Positions 24,758-37,263 of a DNA stretch of 64,000 nucleotides are shown here, in pieces. A program made the translations under genes and the position numbers. Location: contig NZ_KE695652.1 in assembly GCF_000454065.1 (NCBI RefSeq), forward strand, positions 271,291 through 335,290. The letters are read 5' to 3'. Under the pieces are notes generated by a model. The model was not told the origin of the DNA. It saw only the letters and a list, made by a program, of their open reading frames with translations, and ran no database searches. Origin of the DNA: Brevibacillus thermoruber 423. GTDB lineage: Bacteria; Bacillota; Bacilli; Brevibacillales; Brevibacillaceae. Within the stretch, counting starts at the first letter, position 1, and each line of letters starts with the position of its first letter.

Positions 24758-24761
<4 letters not shown>
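23289..24761 (+). CDS. Secreted TolB-like beta-propeller protein
   Basis: 490 residues from GTG 23289 behind AAAAAGGAGG. A signal peptide (MLKQAACAAALTASVMTASVQA) is followed by about 40 residues of Ser/Gln/Pro low complexity. WD40/TolB-type blades then repeat a W-SPDG-like pattern (AGWSADGQWLLYLQYD, WSPVSRTFAYRV, FAWMPDGRSLLVSV, LAWSPDSSLLAFIDG, FPALSPDGNALLFVRL). It is probably extracellular. It has no protease or lyase domain and no visible catalytic residues. The pyrR promoter starts inside its last codons. It is placed between rluD and pyrR, where Bacillus has no such gene, so it is likely a lineage insertion of unknown function. Confidence 0.7.
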
Positions 24762-25517
<756 letters not shown>

Positions 25518-25534
25518 GACTGAAAAACCGGATA

Positions 25535-25645
25535 CGCCTCTTTAACCGCAATCCCGTGAGGTTGCGAAGAGGTTTACGCGCTTTCCATGCCCGTGGAAGG
25601 ATGGAAGGAGTATGCCTCTTTGTGCCCGCACAAAGAGGTTTTTTT
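25535..25645 (+). promoter_or_regulatory. PyrR attenuator 2 (pyrR-pyrP intercistronic)
   Basis: PyrR hairpin GCCTCTTTAACC-GCAATCCCGTGAGGTTGC-GAAGAGG at 25536-25572, then terminator CCTCTTTGTG-CCCG-CACAAAGAGG with seven T at 25615-25645. The binding loop has CAATCC in place of CAGTCC, with the compensating GGTTG. Confidence 0.9.
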
Positions 25646-25705
25646 GTTGGCCGTCACCGGAAAACGCAGGAAAGAGAAAACAAAACGCAGGGGGAGACGA
25701 TACAC

Positions 25706-27052
25706 ATGAGTCAAAAGAACTTTGTCGATGTGCACGAAACGCCGGCGGCTGTCAAGCTGCTGCCGCTCAGCATCCAGCACCTGTTTGCGATGTTCGGCGC
25801 GACCGTGCTGGTGCCGATTCTGACCGGCCTGGACCCGGCTACCGCGCTCTTCACCAGCGGGGTGGGGACGCTCCTGTTCCTGCTGATTACCAAAGGCAAG
25901 CTGCCCAACTACCTGGGTTCATCGTTTGCCTTTATCGGCCCGATCATCACGGTCAGCCAGGCCTATGGTGTCGGCACCGCGCTGCTGGGCTGCCTCCTCT
26001 CCGGCCTGGTCTACGTCATCGTGGCGGCGATCGTGCAGAAGGCCGGCGTCAAGTGGCTGGACCGCGTCCTGCCGCCGGTGGTGATCGCGTCCGTCATCGT
26101 CGTCATAGGCCTGAGCCTGTCGGTGGTGGCCGTCGACATGGCGACCAAGGTAACGGTGGACGGCCAGTCGGTCATGTCGCTCACCTCCATCGAAATCTCG
26201 CTCGTGACGATGGTGGTGACGGTCTTGGCGGCCGTGATGCTGCGCGGCTTTTTCGCCCTCATTCCGATTCTCATCGGCATCGTTGTCGGGTACCTCTACA
26301 CGCTCATTCGCCATCCTGACCTGATCGACCTGAACAAGGTGGCCGCAGCGCCCCTCTTTGCCTCGCCGGGCTTCAAGCTGGGGGAAGTGGCCTCCGCGAT
26401 CGGCGACCCGTCCGCCTGGGTGGCGGCGCTGATCATCGCGCCGGTCGCGTTTGTCACGCTGGCGGAGCACCTCGGTCACCTGCTGGTGACGAGCCGGGTG
26501 ATGGACCGCGATCTGATGAAAGATCCGGGACTGCACCGCAGCCTGCTGGGGGACGGCGTGGCGACCGCGCTGGCCGCCCTGATCGGCGGACCGCCGGCCA
26601 CCACGTACGGGGAAAACATCGGCGTGCTCGCCATCACCCGCGTGTTCAGCCGCGTGGTGATCGGGCTGGCGGCGGTATTGGCGATCCTGTTCGCCTTCGT
26701 CGGCAAAGTCAGCGCGCTCCTGATGACGATTCCGACGCCGGTGCTGGGCGGCGTCTCCATCATCCTGTTCGGGATCATCGCGGCCCAGGGGCTCCGAATG
26801 TACGTGGAAAGCAAAGTGGACTTCTCCAACAAGCGAAACATGATCATCGCCGCCGCGATTCTGGTCACCGGGATCGGCGGTTACAAAATCAGCTTCGAAG
26901 GCGTTTCCTTCTGGCAGTCCTTCCTGCACAACCTGACGATTGACAACATCGCCTTTTCCACCTTCCTCGGCATCGTGCTGCACGTGATCCTGCCGGGCAA
27001 GGAATCGGCGATGGGGGAAACGCACCGCGAAGAACAAAAGCAAATCGCCTGA
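25706..27052 (+). CDS. pyrP: Uracil permease
   Basis: 448 residues from ATG 25706 behind GGGGGAGACGATACAC. A 12-14-span nucleobase:cation symporter (NCS2 family), with the signature QHLFAMFGATVLVPILTGLDP near the N-terminus, GVGTLLFLLITKGKLPNYLGSSFAF, the substrate-site Glu in VTLAEHLGHL and GGPPATTYGENIGVLAITRV. It imports uracil for salvage by PyrR or Upp. Second gene of the pyr operon, between two PyrR attenuators. Confidence 0.96.
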   Translation: MSQKNFVDVHETPAAVKLLPLSIQHLFAMFGATVLVPILTGLDPATALFTSGVGTLLFLLITKGKLPNYLGSSFAFIGPIITVSQAYGVGTALLGCLLSGLVYVIVAAIVQKAGVKWLDRVLPPVVIASVIVVIGLSLSVVAVDMATKVTVDGQSVMSLTSIEISLVTMVVTVLAAVMLRGFFALIPILIGIVVGYLYTLIRHPDLIDLNKVAAAPLFASPGFKLGEVASAIGDPSAWVAALIIAPVAFVTLAEHLGHLLVTSRVMDRDLMKDPGLHRSLLGDGVATALAALIGGPPATTYGENIGVLAITRVFSRVVIGLAAVLAILFAFVGKVSALLMTIPTPVLGGVSIILFGIIAAQGLRMYVESKVDFSNKRNMIIAAAILVTGIGGYKISFEGVSFWQSFLHNLTIDNIAFSTFLGIVLHVILPGKESAMGETHREEQKQIA

Positions 27053-27064
27053 CACGTTCCGACG

Positions 27065-27191
27065 ACCTTTAAGTCAGTCCCGAGAGGCTGGCAAGGCGGC
27101 TGGGCGCTGTTTCACCTGCGCACAGGGAAGCGAATCACAAGCTTCTTGCCTACGCCTGCCTTCACGGCCAGCACGGCAAGAAGCTTTTTTT
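27065..27191 (+). promoter_or_regulatory. PyrR attenuator 3 (pyrP-pyrB intercistronic)
   Basis: PyrR hairpin ACCTTTAAGT-CAGTCCCGAGAGGCTG-GCAAGG at 27065-27096, then terminator AAGCTTCTTGCC ... GGCAAGAAGCTT plus T-run at 27139-27191. As in Bacillus, the third site controls the biosynthetic genes. Confidence 0.92.
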
Positions 27192-27224
27192 ATCCATACT
27201 GCGGACAAAACGGAGGGATTCTCG

Positions 27225-28172
27225 ATGAGCAACGTGACGCACCTGATTGGCATGAAAGAGCTGACAACAGAACAGATCGAGCGGCTGCTGGATCGCGCCC
27301 GATACTGGGCGGAGCGGCCCGGCGTGCAGACGGATGCGCTCAAGGGGCGCTTCGTCGCCAACCTCTTCTTCGAGGCCAGCACGAGAACCCGCTTTTCGTT
27401 TGAGGTGGCACAAAAGCGGTTGGGTGCGCACGTGCTGAATTTCATCCCGGAAACCTCTTCCACGGTAAAAGGGGAAACGATCTACGACACGCTCCGCACG
27501 CTGGAAGCGATGGGCGTGGAGGCGGCGGTCATCCGCACGAAAAAGGACGGCCTGCTTAAGGAACTGGCCGCCGATGTCGGCCTTCATCTGATCAACGCGG
27601 GCGACGGCACCAACGAACATCCAACCCAGTGCCTTCTCGACCTCTTGACGATGAAGCAGCAGTTCGGCCGGATCGAGGGGCTGACCGTGGCGATCATCGG
27701 CGACCTGCGCCACAGCCGTGTGCTCGGCTCGCATCTGCACGCTCTGCCCAAGCTGGGGGCCAACCTGCTGCTCGCCGGTCCGGCCAGCATGATGCCGCAA
27801 TCGCAGATCGTGCCGGACGGGGTGAAAACGGTCGGCATCGACGAAGCGGTCCGGACGGCCGACGTGGTGATGATGCTGCGCGTGCAGTTGGAGCGGCACA
27901 CGGACGCGCTGTTCGTCTCCAAAGAAGAGTACCACCAGGCACACGGGCTGACGCTGGAGCGGGCCAGGATGATGAAGCCGGGGGCGGTGATCATGCACCC
28001 GGCACCGGTCAACCGCGGGGTGGAAATCCACAGCGACCTGGTGGAATGCGAGAAGTCGCTGATCAAAAAACAGGTGACCAACGGCGTGGCTGCCCGCATG
28101 GCGGTACTGGAAATTGTGCTGAAAGGGAGCGAAATGACATGGGAATCATCCTTGGCAACGGCAAACGCATAA
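27225..28172 (+). CDS. pyrB: Aspartate carbamoyltransferase catalytic chain
   Basis: 315 residues from ATG 27225 behind ACGGAGGG. It condenses carbamoyl phosphate and aspartate to carbamoyl aspartate. It has the carbamoyl-phosphate motif [32 protein letters not shown] and the aspartate-binding [10 protein letters not shown] region. No pyrI regulatory chain is present, as usual in Bacillales. The last 34 bases overlap pyrC. Confidence 0.97.
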   Translation: MSNVTHLIGMKELTTEQIERLLDRARYWAERPGVQTDALKGRFVANLFFEASTRTRFSFEVAQKRLGAHVLNFIPETSSTVKGETIYDTLRTLEAMGVEAAVIRTKKDGLLKELAADVGLHLINAGDGTNEHPTQCLLDLLTMKQQFGRIEGLTVAIIGDLRHSRVLGSHLHALPKLGANLLLAGPASMMPQSQIVPDGVKTVGIDEAVRTADVVMMLRVQLERHTDALFVSKEEYHQAHGLTLERARMMKPGAVIMHPAPVNRGVEIHSDLVECEKSLIKKQVTNGVAARMAVLEIVLKGSEMTWESSLATANA

Positions 28173-29422
28173 ACGAGGCAGGCGAGCAGATCGCCGCCGA
28201 AGTGCTGATCGAAGACGGACGCATCGCGGCGATCGCTGAACAGCTCGCGCGTGACGGCCACGAGTGGATCGACTGCAGGGGAGGCCTCATCTCCGCCGGG
28301 TTTGTCGACGTCCACGTCCACCTGCGCGAACCGGGTTTTGAGCACAAGGAGACGATTGCGACGGGAGCGCATGCCGCCGTAAAAGGCGGATTTACCACGA
28401 TCGCCTGCATGCCCAACACCCGCCCTGCCATCGACAGCGTGGAGACGGTCCGCTACATCCTGGACAAGGCGCGGGAAGCGGGCAAGGCGCGCGTGATTCC
28501 CTACGGGGCGATTACCGTGCGGCAGCTCGGCAAGGAGCTGACCGACTTCGCCGCGCTCAAGGAAGCGGGGATTTTTGCCCTGACCGATGACGGCGTGGGC
28601 GTCCAGTCCAGCGCGACGATGAAGGAAGCGATGAAGCGGGCGAAAGAGCTGGGCCTCTCGATCGTCGCCCACTGCGAAGACGACGACCTGATCACGCCGG
28701 GCAGTGCGCTGCACGACGGCGTGGTGGCGGCGCGGCACGGACTGCCGGGCATCCCGTCCGAATCGGAGTCGATCCACGTGGGGCGGGACATCCTGCTGGC
28801 GGAGCAGACCGGCGTCCACTACCACGTCTGCCACATCAGCGCCAAGGAATCGGTGCGCCTGGTGCGGGACGGCAAGCGGGCCGGGGTGAACGTCACCTGC
28901 GAAGTGACGCCGCACCACCTGCTGCTCTGCGACGAAGACATCCCGGAAGACCTGAACGCGAACTGGAAAATGAACCCGCCGCTGCGCGGCCGCGAAGACC
29001 GGGCGGCGCTGATCGCCGGGCTGAAGGACGGCACGATTGACATCATCGCCACTGACCACGCCCCTCACACGGCGGAAGAAAAGGCGAACGGCATCGTGCG
29101 GGCGCCGTTTGGCATCGTCGGGCTGGAGACGGCGTTCCCGCTCCTGTACACCCATCTGGTGCTGACCGGCGAGCTGACGCTGAAACGGTTGATTGAGCTG
29201 TTGACCGTAAAACCGGCGGCCATTTTCGGACTGCCGTACGGACGCCTGGAAGTAGGCGCTCCGGCCGATCTCACCGTCCTCGATCTGGAGACGGAGCGGA
29301 CCATTGATCCGAGCACCTTTGCCAGCAAGGGAACCAATACGCCATTTGCCGGCTGGGTCTGCAAAGGATGGCCGACCCTGACGATGGTGAACGGCGCGAT
29401 CGTACATCGCGAAGCGGAATAA
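28139..29422 (+). CDS. pyrC: Dihydroorotase
   Basis: 427 residues from ATG 28139, behind AAAGGGAGC inside the end of pyrB. A type I zinc amidohydrolase that closes carbamoyl aspartate to dihydroorotate. Metal ligands are seen in [33 protein letters not shown] and the catalytic Asp in [14 protein letters not shown]. The overlap with pyrB implies coupled translation. Confidence 0.96.
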   Translation: MGIILGNGKRINEAGEQIAAEVLIEDGRIAAIAEQLARDGHEWIDCRGGLISAGFVDVHVHLREPGFEHKETIATGAHAAVKGGFTTIACMPNTRPAIDSVETVRYILDKAREAGKARVIPYGAITVRQLGKELTDFAALKEAGIFALTDDGVGVQSSATMKEAMKRAKELGLSIVAHCEDDDLITPGSALHDGVVAARHGLPGIPSESESIHVGRDILLAEQTGVHYHVCHISAKESVRLVRDGKRAGVNVTCEVTPHHLLLCDEDIPEDLNANWKMNPPLRGREDRAALIAGLKDGTIDIIATDHAPHTAEEKANGIVRAPFGIVGLETAFPLLYTHLVLTGELTLKRLIELLTVKPAAIFGLPYGRLEVGAPADLTVLDLETERTIDPSTFASKGTNTPFAGWVCKGWPTLTMVNGAIVHREAE

Positions 29423-29448
29423 GGATGCGGAATAAGGAGGAAGCGAAG

Positions 29449-30529
29449 ATGCGAGCGAGACTGATCTTGGAAGACGGAACGGAGTGCGTCGGCACCGCCT
29501 TTGGGGCGGCGGCGGAGAGCGTGGGGGAGGTGGTGTTCAACACCGGGCTGACCGGTTATCAGGAAGTGCTGTCCGACCCTTCCTACTGCGGCCAGATCGT
29601 CACCATGACCTACCCGCTGATCGGCAACTACGGGATCAACCGGGACGATTTTGAGGCGGTGCGCCCCTACATCCACGGGTTCGTCGTCCGCGAGCACTGT
29701 GACGCGCCGAGCAACTGGCGCAGCGCCGGGACGCTGGATGAACTTCTGAAGGCGTACGGCATCCCGGGCATCGCCGGCGTCGACACGCGGATGCTGACCC
29801 GCAAGATCCGCTACCACGGCACGATGAAAGGGATGATCACCACCAGCGGCGCCCCCCTGTCCGACCTGCTCGACTCGCTCCGCCGCGCTTCCCTGATGAC
29901 GGACCAGGTGTCCCGCGTCTCCACCCGAAGCGTGTATAGCTGTCCGGGGACGGGGCATCGCGTGTTGCTGGTCGACTTTGGCGCCAAGCACGGAATTTTG
30001 CGCGAGCTGACCAAGCGCAACTGCGACGTGGTGGTCGTCCCCTACAACGTGACCGCCACCGAGATTCGCCGCCTGCAGCCGGACGGCATCCTCCTGTCCA
30101 ACGGCCCCGGCGATCCGAAAGACGTGCCGCAGGCGATCGCGACGATCCGCGAGATTTTGGGCGAGTATCCGCTGTTTGGCATCTGCCTGGGCCACCAGTT
30201 GTTTGCCCTGGCGTCCGGAGCGGACACGGTGAAGATGAAGTTCGGCCACCGCGGCGGCAACCACCCGGTCAAGGAGCTGGCAACCGGCCGCACCTACATC
30301 ACGTCGCAGAACCACAGCTACGCGGTGAAAGCGGAGTCGATTCCGGGAACCGGCCTGGAGATTACCCACGTCGCGCTGAACGACGGCACGGTGGAAGGGC
30401 TGTGCAGCACGGCGAAACGGGCCTTCTCCGTGCAGTTCCACCCGGAAGCGGCCCCCGGCCCGTACGACACCGGCAGCCTGTTTGACCGGTTTCTCGAGAT
30501 GATGGACACCGCAAAGGAGGAGAGGGCAC

Positions 30530-30546
<17 letters not shown>
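29449..30546 (+). CDS. carA: Carbamoyl-phosphate synthase, small (glutaminase) subunit
   Basis: 365 residues from ATG 29449 behind AAGGAGGAAGCGAAG. The N-terminal CPSase small-chain domain has [21 protein letters not shown]. The C-terminal class I glutaminase carries the nucleophile in [12 protein letters not shown] with the His/Glu pair in [11 protein letters not shown]. It delivers ammonia from glutamine to CarB. This is the pyrimidine (PyrAA) copy by its operon position. The stop lies 17 bases inside carB. Confidence 0.97.
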
Positions 30547-33742
<3,196 letters not shown>

Positions 33743-33842
33743 ACGAGAACAGGACAGAAAGCCCCCTCTGCGGGGACCCGGATGTGGCTTCGCAAGGGGG
33801 TAAACACGACGTAGTGTCGCCACTAAGAAGGGAGAGAGCGGT

Positions 33843-34607
33843 GTGCCGCCACAACCAACCGATATTCGCGAGCGCATGATCGTTGCGCTCGACTTTTCCA
33901 CGAAAGAGGACGTCACACAATGCCTGGCCCGGCTGGACGGGCTGATCCGCTACGTCAAGGTGGGCATGGAACTGGCCTATGCGGAAGGTCCGGCAATCGT
34001 CCACTACCTGAAGGAGCAGGGACTAAAGGTGTTTCTCGACCTGAAGGTGCACGACATCCCCAACACGGCCAAAGGAGCGATGAAAAGCCTAGCCCGTCAC
34101 GGCGTTGACATGGTCAACGTGCACGCCGCCGGCGGCGTGGCCATGATGGAGGCGGCCCGGGAAGGACTGGAGCAGGGGACGGCGGCCGGTTCCCCCCGTC
34201 CGCTGCTGATCGGCGTCACGATGCTCACCTCGACGGGAAAACAGACGATGAACGAGGAGCTGGCGATTCCCGGCGCGGTGGAAGACGTCGTCGTCCATTA
34301 CGCGAGGATGACCAAGCGGGCAGGCCTGGACGGCGTCGTCGCCTCTCCGCTGGAGGTGCCGATGATCAAGCAGGCGGCCGGAACCGAATTCCTCACCGTC
34401 ACGCCGGGAATTCGGCCTCTCTGGGCGGAAAAGGGGGACCAGACCCGAATCACGACCCCGGAACAGGCGTTTCAGTTGGGGAGCGACTACATCGTCATCG
34501 GCCGGGCGGTCACGGCTTCGCCCGATCCTGCCGCCGCCTGGGAGCGGATCGTGAACGCCGTGCAGGCGGCACAGCACGAAACAACGGACGCGAAGGGAAG
34601 AGGATAG
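33843..34607 (+). CDS. pyrF: Orotidine 5'-phosphate decarboxylase
   Basis: 254 residues from GTG 33843 behind AAGAAGGGAGAGAGCG. ATG 33876 (MIVALDFS) is closer to some family starts but has no ribosome site. Catalytic motifs are MIVALDFSTKED and VFLDLKVHDIPNTAKGA, with the Asp-Lys-Asp set, plus GIRPLWAEKGDQ for phosphate binding. It makes UMP from OMP. It lies two bases from pyrE. Confidence 0.95.
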   Translation: MPPQPTDIRERMIVALDFSTKEDVTQCLARLDGLIRYVKVGMELAYAEGPAIVHYLKEQGLKVFLDLKVHDIPNTAKGAMKSLARHGVDMVNVHAAGGVAMMEAAREGLEQGTAAGSPRPLLIGVTMLTSTGKQTMNEELAIPGAVEDVVVHYARMTKRAGLDGVVASPLEVPMIKQAAGTEFLTVTPGIRPLWAEKGDQTRITTPEQAFQLGSDYIVIGRAVTASPDPAAAWERIVNAVQAAQHETTDAKGRG

Positions 34608-34608
34608 G

Positions 34609-35244
34609 ATGACAACCACGACAGCCAAAGAAATTGCGGGACACCTGCTGGAGATCGGCGCGGTTCACCTGCGCCCGGACCAGCCGTATACCTGGACATC
34701 CGGCATTAAATCGCCGATCTACTGCGACAACCGGCTCACGATGTCCCATCCGCCGGTCCGCCGCCGGATTGCCCGGGCGTTTGCCGACGTGATCCGCGAG
34801 CGTTTTCCGCAGGCGGAAGTGATCGCCGGCACGGCGACAGCGGGCATCCCGCACGCCGCCTGGGTGGCGGAACTGCTGGATCTGCCGATGATCTACGTGC
34901 GCGACAAGGCAAAGGGACACGGGAGGCAGAATCAAATTGAAGGCGTGCTTGCCGCAGGTCAGAAAGTGGTGGTCATCGAGGATCTGATCTCCACCGGCGG
35001 CAGCTCGCTCAAGGCGGCAAGGGCCGTCCAGTCGGAGGGAGGCGACGTGCTGGGCGTGGCAGCCATCTTCAGCTACCAGTTTCCGGAAGCAGAAGCCCTT
35101 TTTACAGAGGAGGGCATCCCGGTCGCGACGCTTTCCCATTACACCGCGCTGCTCGAGACGGCACGCGAGCGCGGCGTCATCACGGCGGAGCAGGAGAGCC
35201 TGTTGGCCGACTGGCGCAAAGCCCCCCGCACCTTTTTTGGTTAA
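34609..35244 (+). CDS. pyrE: Orotate phosphoribosyltransferase
   Basis: 211 residues from ATG 34609. A type I PRTase converting orotate and PRPP to OMP. The PRPP motif is VVVIEDLISTGGSSLKAARAV. The orotate loop is YTWTSGIKSPIYCDNRL, and AGTATAGIPHAAWVAELL is also conserved. It is the last gene of the operon, ended by a terminator at 35316. Confidence 0.96.
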   Translation: MTTTTAKEIAGHLLEIGAVHLRPDQPYTWTSGIKSPIYCDNRLTMSHPPVRRRIARAFADVIRERFPQAEVIAGTATAGIPHAAWVAELLDLPMIYVRDKAKGHGRQNQIEGVLAAGQKVVVIEDLISTGGSSLKAARAVQSEGGDVLGVAAIFSYQFPEAEALFTEEGIPVATLSHYTALLETARERGVITAEQESLLADWRKAPRTFFG

Positions 35245-35315
35245 CTGGTCATGACGCATGCCAGAACAGACTGAATGGAAAGAACCGCTGCAGCTTATCG
35301 GCTGTATTTCGTCAG

Positions 35316-35339
35316 CGCCCTGTTTCGGGGCGTTTTTTC
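35316..35339 (+). terminator. pyr operon terminator
   Basis: CGCCC-TGTTTC-GGGGCG followed by six T, 72 bases after pyrE. Confidence 0.8.
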
Positions 35340-35390
35340 TTTAAAACGCGGAACGAAAACGCACTCCGCTGCGTCAGCACCAGACGACGA

Positions 35391-35447
35391 CGGCGCCGGG
35401 CAAGCGACTCGACCCATTCTTCCGCCTTGCTCCGGCGTGTTTTTTGG
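35391..35447 (+). terminator. Second terminator-like hairpin before the nitroreductase gene
   Basis: CGCCGG-GCAAG-CG pairs imperfectly with CGCCTTGC-TCCGGCG and is followed by TGTTTTTTGG. It could be a back-up terminator or part of a leader attenuator. The 298-base gap 35245-35542 otherwise shows nothing I can support. Confidence 0.45.
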
Positions 35448-35542
35448 TTGCGGAAGCATGGAGGAGATCGAACGATTCATGAGGAAATACGAAATGGCGA
35501 CACTATGAGGTGGATTCCTAGAGAAATGGAGGCTCAACATTC

Positions 35543-36283
35543 ATGTCAACAGACGTAACCCGATTGATTCAGTCGCATCGCTCCATCCGAAAATTCACGG
35601 CCGCGCCGATTCCCGAGGAGGTGCTGCAGGATGTCCTGACCTGCGCGCAGTGGGCCCCGTCCTCGCACAATGTCCAGGCCTACAGCGTGATCGTCGTGAA
35701 GTCCGCAGAAACCAAACGGCAGTTGGCGGTCTTGTGCGGCAACCAGAAATGGGTGGAGACCTGCCCGGTCTTTCTCGTGTTTTGCGCCGACTTTTACCGG
35801 CTCAAGCTGGCGTGCGAGATGCACGGTCGCGAACTGGCCGCAGACGAAGTGGAAAACCTGCTGGTCGCGGCGGTGGACACCGCGCTGGCGGCGGAAAACG
35901 TGCTGCTGGCAGCCCGCTCCCACGGGTTGGGCGGCGTCATGATCGGAGGCATTCGCAACCAGCCGGACGAAGTGACTCGTCTGCTGCAGCTCCCGCCGCT
36001 TACCTTCCCGGTGATGGGAATGTGCCTCGGCTTTCCCGATCAGGATGTGGCGCAAAAGCCGAGACTGCCGCAGCGGGCCGTCGTTCATGCGGAACGCTAT
36101 CAAACCGAGCACCTGCATGATGCCCTGCGCGAGTACGAAGACATCACCGCCGCGTACTACGCGCAGCGAACGGGCGGCGAGCGCACGGACGGGTGGACGG
36201 CACAACTGGCGGAGTACCTCAGTTCGCCGCGCCGGCAGCACCTGGCCGCCTTCCTGCGCCAGCAGGGCTTTCCCATGAAATAG
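35543..36283 (+). CDS. Oxygen-insensitive NAD(P)H nitroreductase (NfsA/NfrA type)
   Basis: 246 residues from ATG 35543 behind AAATGGAGG. An FMN-dependent flavin reductase fold: HRSIRKFTAAPIPEEVL for FMN phosphate, CAQWAPSSHNVQAYSVIVV, LGGVMIGGIRNQPDEV, and FPVMGMCLGFPDQDVAQKPRLP, which is typical of the NfsA/NfrA subgroup. The C-terminal helical extension is of usual length. It reduces nitro compounds, quinones or free flavin. The in vivo substrate cannot be read from the sequence. It is a monocistronic unit with its own terminator. Confidence 0.9.
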   Translation: MSTDVTRLIQSHRSIRKFTAAPIPEEVLQDVLTCAQWAPSSHNVQAYSVIVVKSAETKRQLAVLCGNQKWVETCPVFLVFCADFYRLKLACEMHGRELAADEVENLLVAAVDTALAAENVLLAARSHGLGGVMIGGIRNQPDEVTRLLQLPPLTFPVMGMCLGFPDQDVAQKPRLPQRAVVHAERYQTEHLHDALREYEDITAAYYAQRTGGERTDGWTAQLAEYLSSPRRQHLAAFLRQQGFPMK

Positions 36284-36297
36284 CGGATGACAGCAGG

Positions 36298-36323
36298 GGG
36301 CAGCGGCGAATGCGCTGCCCTTT
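36298..36323 (+). terminator. Hairpin after the nitroreductase gene
   Basis: GGGCAGCG-GCGAATG-CGCTGCCC with only TTT after it, between convergent genes. Confidence 0.5.
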
Positions 36324-36337
36324 GCCTGTGCTGCTCC

Positions 36338-36649
36338 CTACCTGTTGGGCTCCCGTTCGGAGTAGTACCGGACCGCTTTTCCCTTCGCCATGGCGAATGC
36401 GATTTCGCTGCGAGTACTCTCTCCGATATACCCGTCCGGATCAATCACGAAAATTTCGTCCGCCAGATCGATTTTCCGGCGGTGGATTCGCTCAAACAGC
36501 AGCGCCTGTTCCGGGGTGACGGGAATGTTGTCGCTCTGTTCAAAAAATCCCAGGCTGATGACCACATGCCCCTGCAGCGTCAGCGCCGCTTCCATCTCCC
36601 GAAACTGCCGTTTGAACCTGGTGGAACCGCACAAGGTGATGACCTTCAT
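36338..36649 (-). CDS. Nucleoside 2-deoxyribosyltransferase-like small protein
   Basis: 103 residues from ATG 36649. The N-terminal MKVITLCGSTRFKRQFREME has the GSTRF motif, and the C-terminal half has DLADEIFVIDPDGYIGESTRSEIAFAMAKGK, a pattern shared with the nucleoside 2-deoxyribosyltransferase/DUF4406 Rossmann-like fold. It is short, as is common in the uncharacterised members found in Firmicutes. A further in-frame ATG at 36688 and a TTG at 36697 would add 13-16 residues, but the family alignment begins at MKVITLCGS. Substrate unknown. Confidence 0.7.
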   Translation of the reverse strand: MKVITLCGSTRFKRQFREMEAALTLQGHVVISLGFFEQSDNIPVTPEQALLFERIHRRKIDLADEIFVIDPDGYIGESTRSEIAFAMAKGKAVRYYSEREPNR

Positions 36650-36804
36650 CCGTCTTCCCACATCCCCGCTTGTTTTTTCGACATTCATTCGCAGCAAACC
36701 GCCAACTTTCCTGCATCATGCAATTCTTCCATCTCCTCCTTGTTCGCCGCTTGTATTATAATAAAGAGGTTGGATTTCTACATATTGGAAAGGAGCACGT
36801 TTTT

Positions 36805-37263
36805 TTGTTGGACCAGGAACTGCTGCGTCCCTCGTTGAAGGAGGGGGGCGTCAAAGCGACAAAATCCTACGATCTCGACAAATTGATCTATGTCGGCTTC
36901 TTTGGCGGAATCCTCCCCGTGCTGGCGCTGGGAACCGTCAATGCCGTCTGGCTGCGGGCGGACAAAAAACGGACGATGCTGCTGCTGACTGCCGGCCTGA
37001 CCGTGCTGGCGGCCAGGTTTGCCGCGATTGTGGCGACGGGAGAGGAAGGCGCCGCTTTCGTGCACTCGCGGCTGGCCGGGATTGTGATGGCGTTTGCCTA
37101 TCGGTTTGCGCTAAAAAAACGGTACCGGCTGCACACCGTCCTGCAGGGTGAGCACAAATCCATGGCGAAGGCGGGACTGGTGGGAGTCGTCGCCGGCTTT
37201 GTGGCGGAAGCGGTGCTGATCCGTTTGGGGGAGGGAATCCACCATGTCACACATACCGGATGA
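36805..37263 (+). CDS. Uncharacterised four-span membrane protein, first gene of a TPR/AAA operon
   Basis: 152 residues from TTG 36805 behind AAAGGAG. Hydrophobic segments are seen around LIYVGFFGGILPVLALGTVNAVWL, TMLLLTAGLTVLAARFAAIVA, LAGIVMAFAYRFAL and AGLVGVVAGFVAEAVLI. A -10-like TATAAT lies at 36757 without a clear -35. The last 20 bases overlap the following TPR gene, so the three genes to 39343 probably form one unit. I do not recognise a family. The function may be tied to the AAA ATPase. Confidence 0.6.
   Translation: MLDQELLRPSLKEGGVKATKSYDLDKLIYVGFFGGILPVLALGTVNAVWLRADKKRTMLLLTAGLTVLAARFAAIVATGEEGAAFVHSRLAGIVMAFAYRFALKKRYRLHTVLQGEHKSMAKAGLVGVVAGFVAEAVLIRLGEGIHHVTHTG

Noticed and set aside
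35275..35508. 77-codon open frame between pyrE and the nitroreductase gene
   Set aside because: Spans two terminator-like hairpins, lacks a good ribosome site and has no protein-like pattern.
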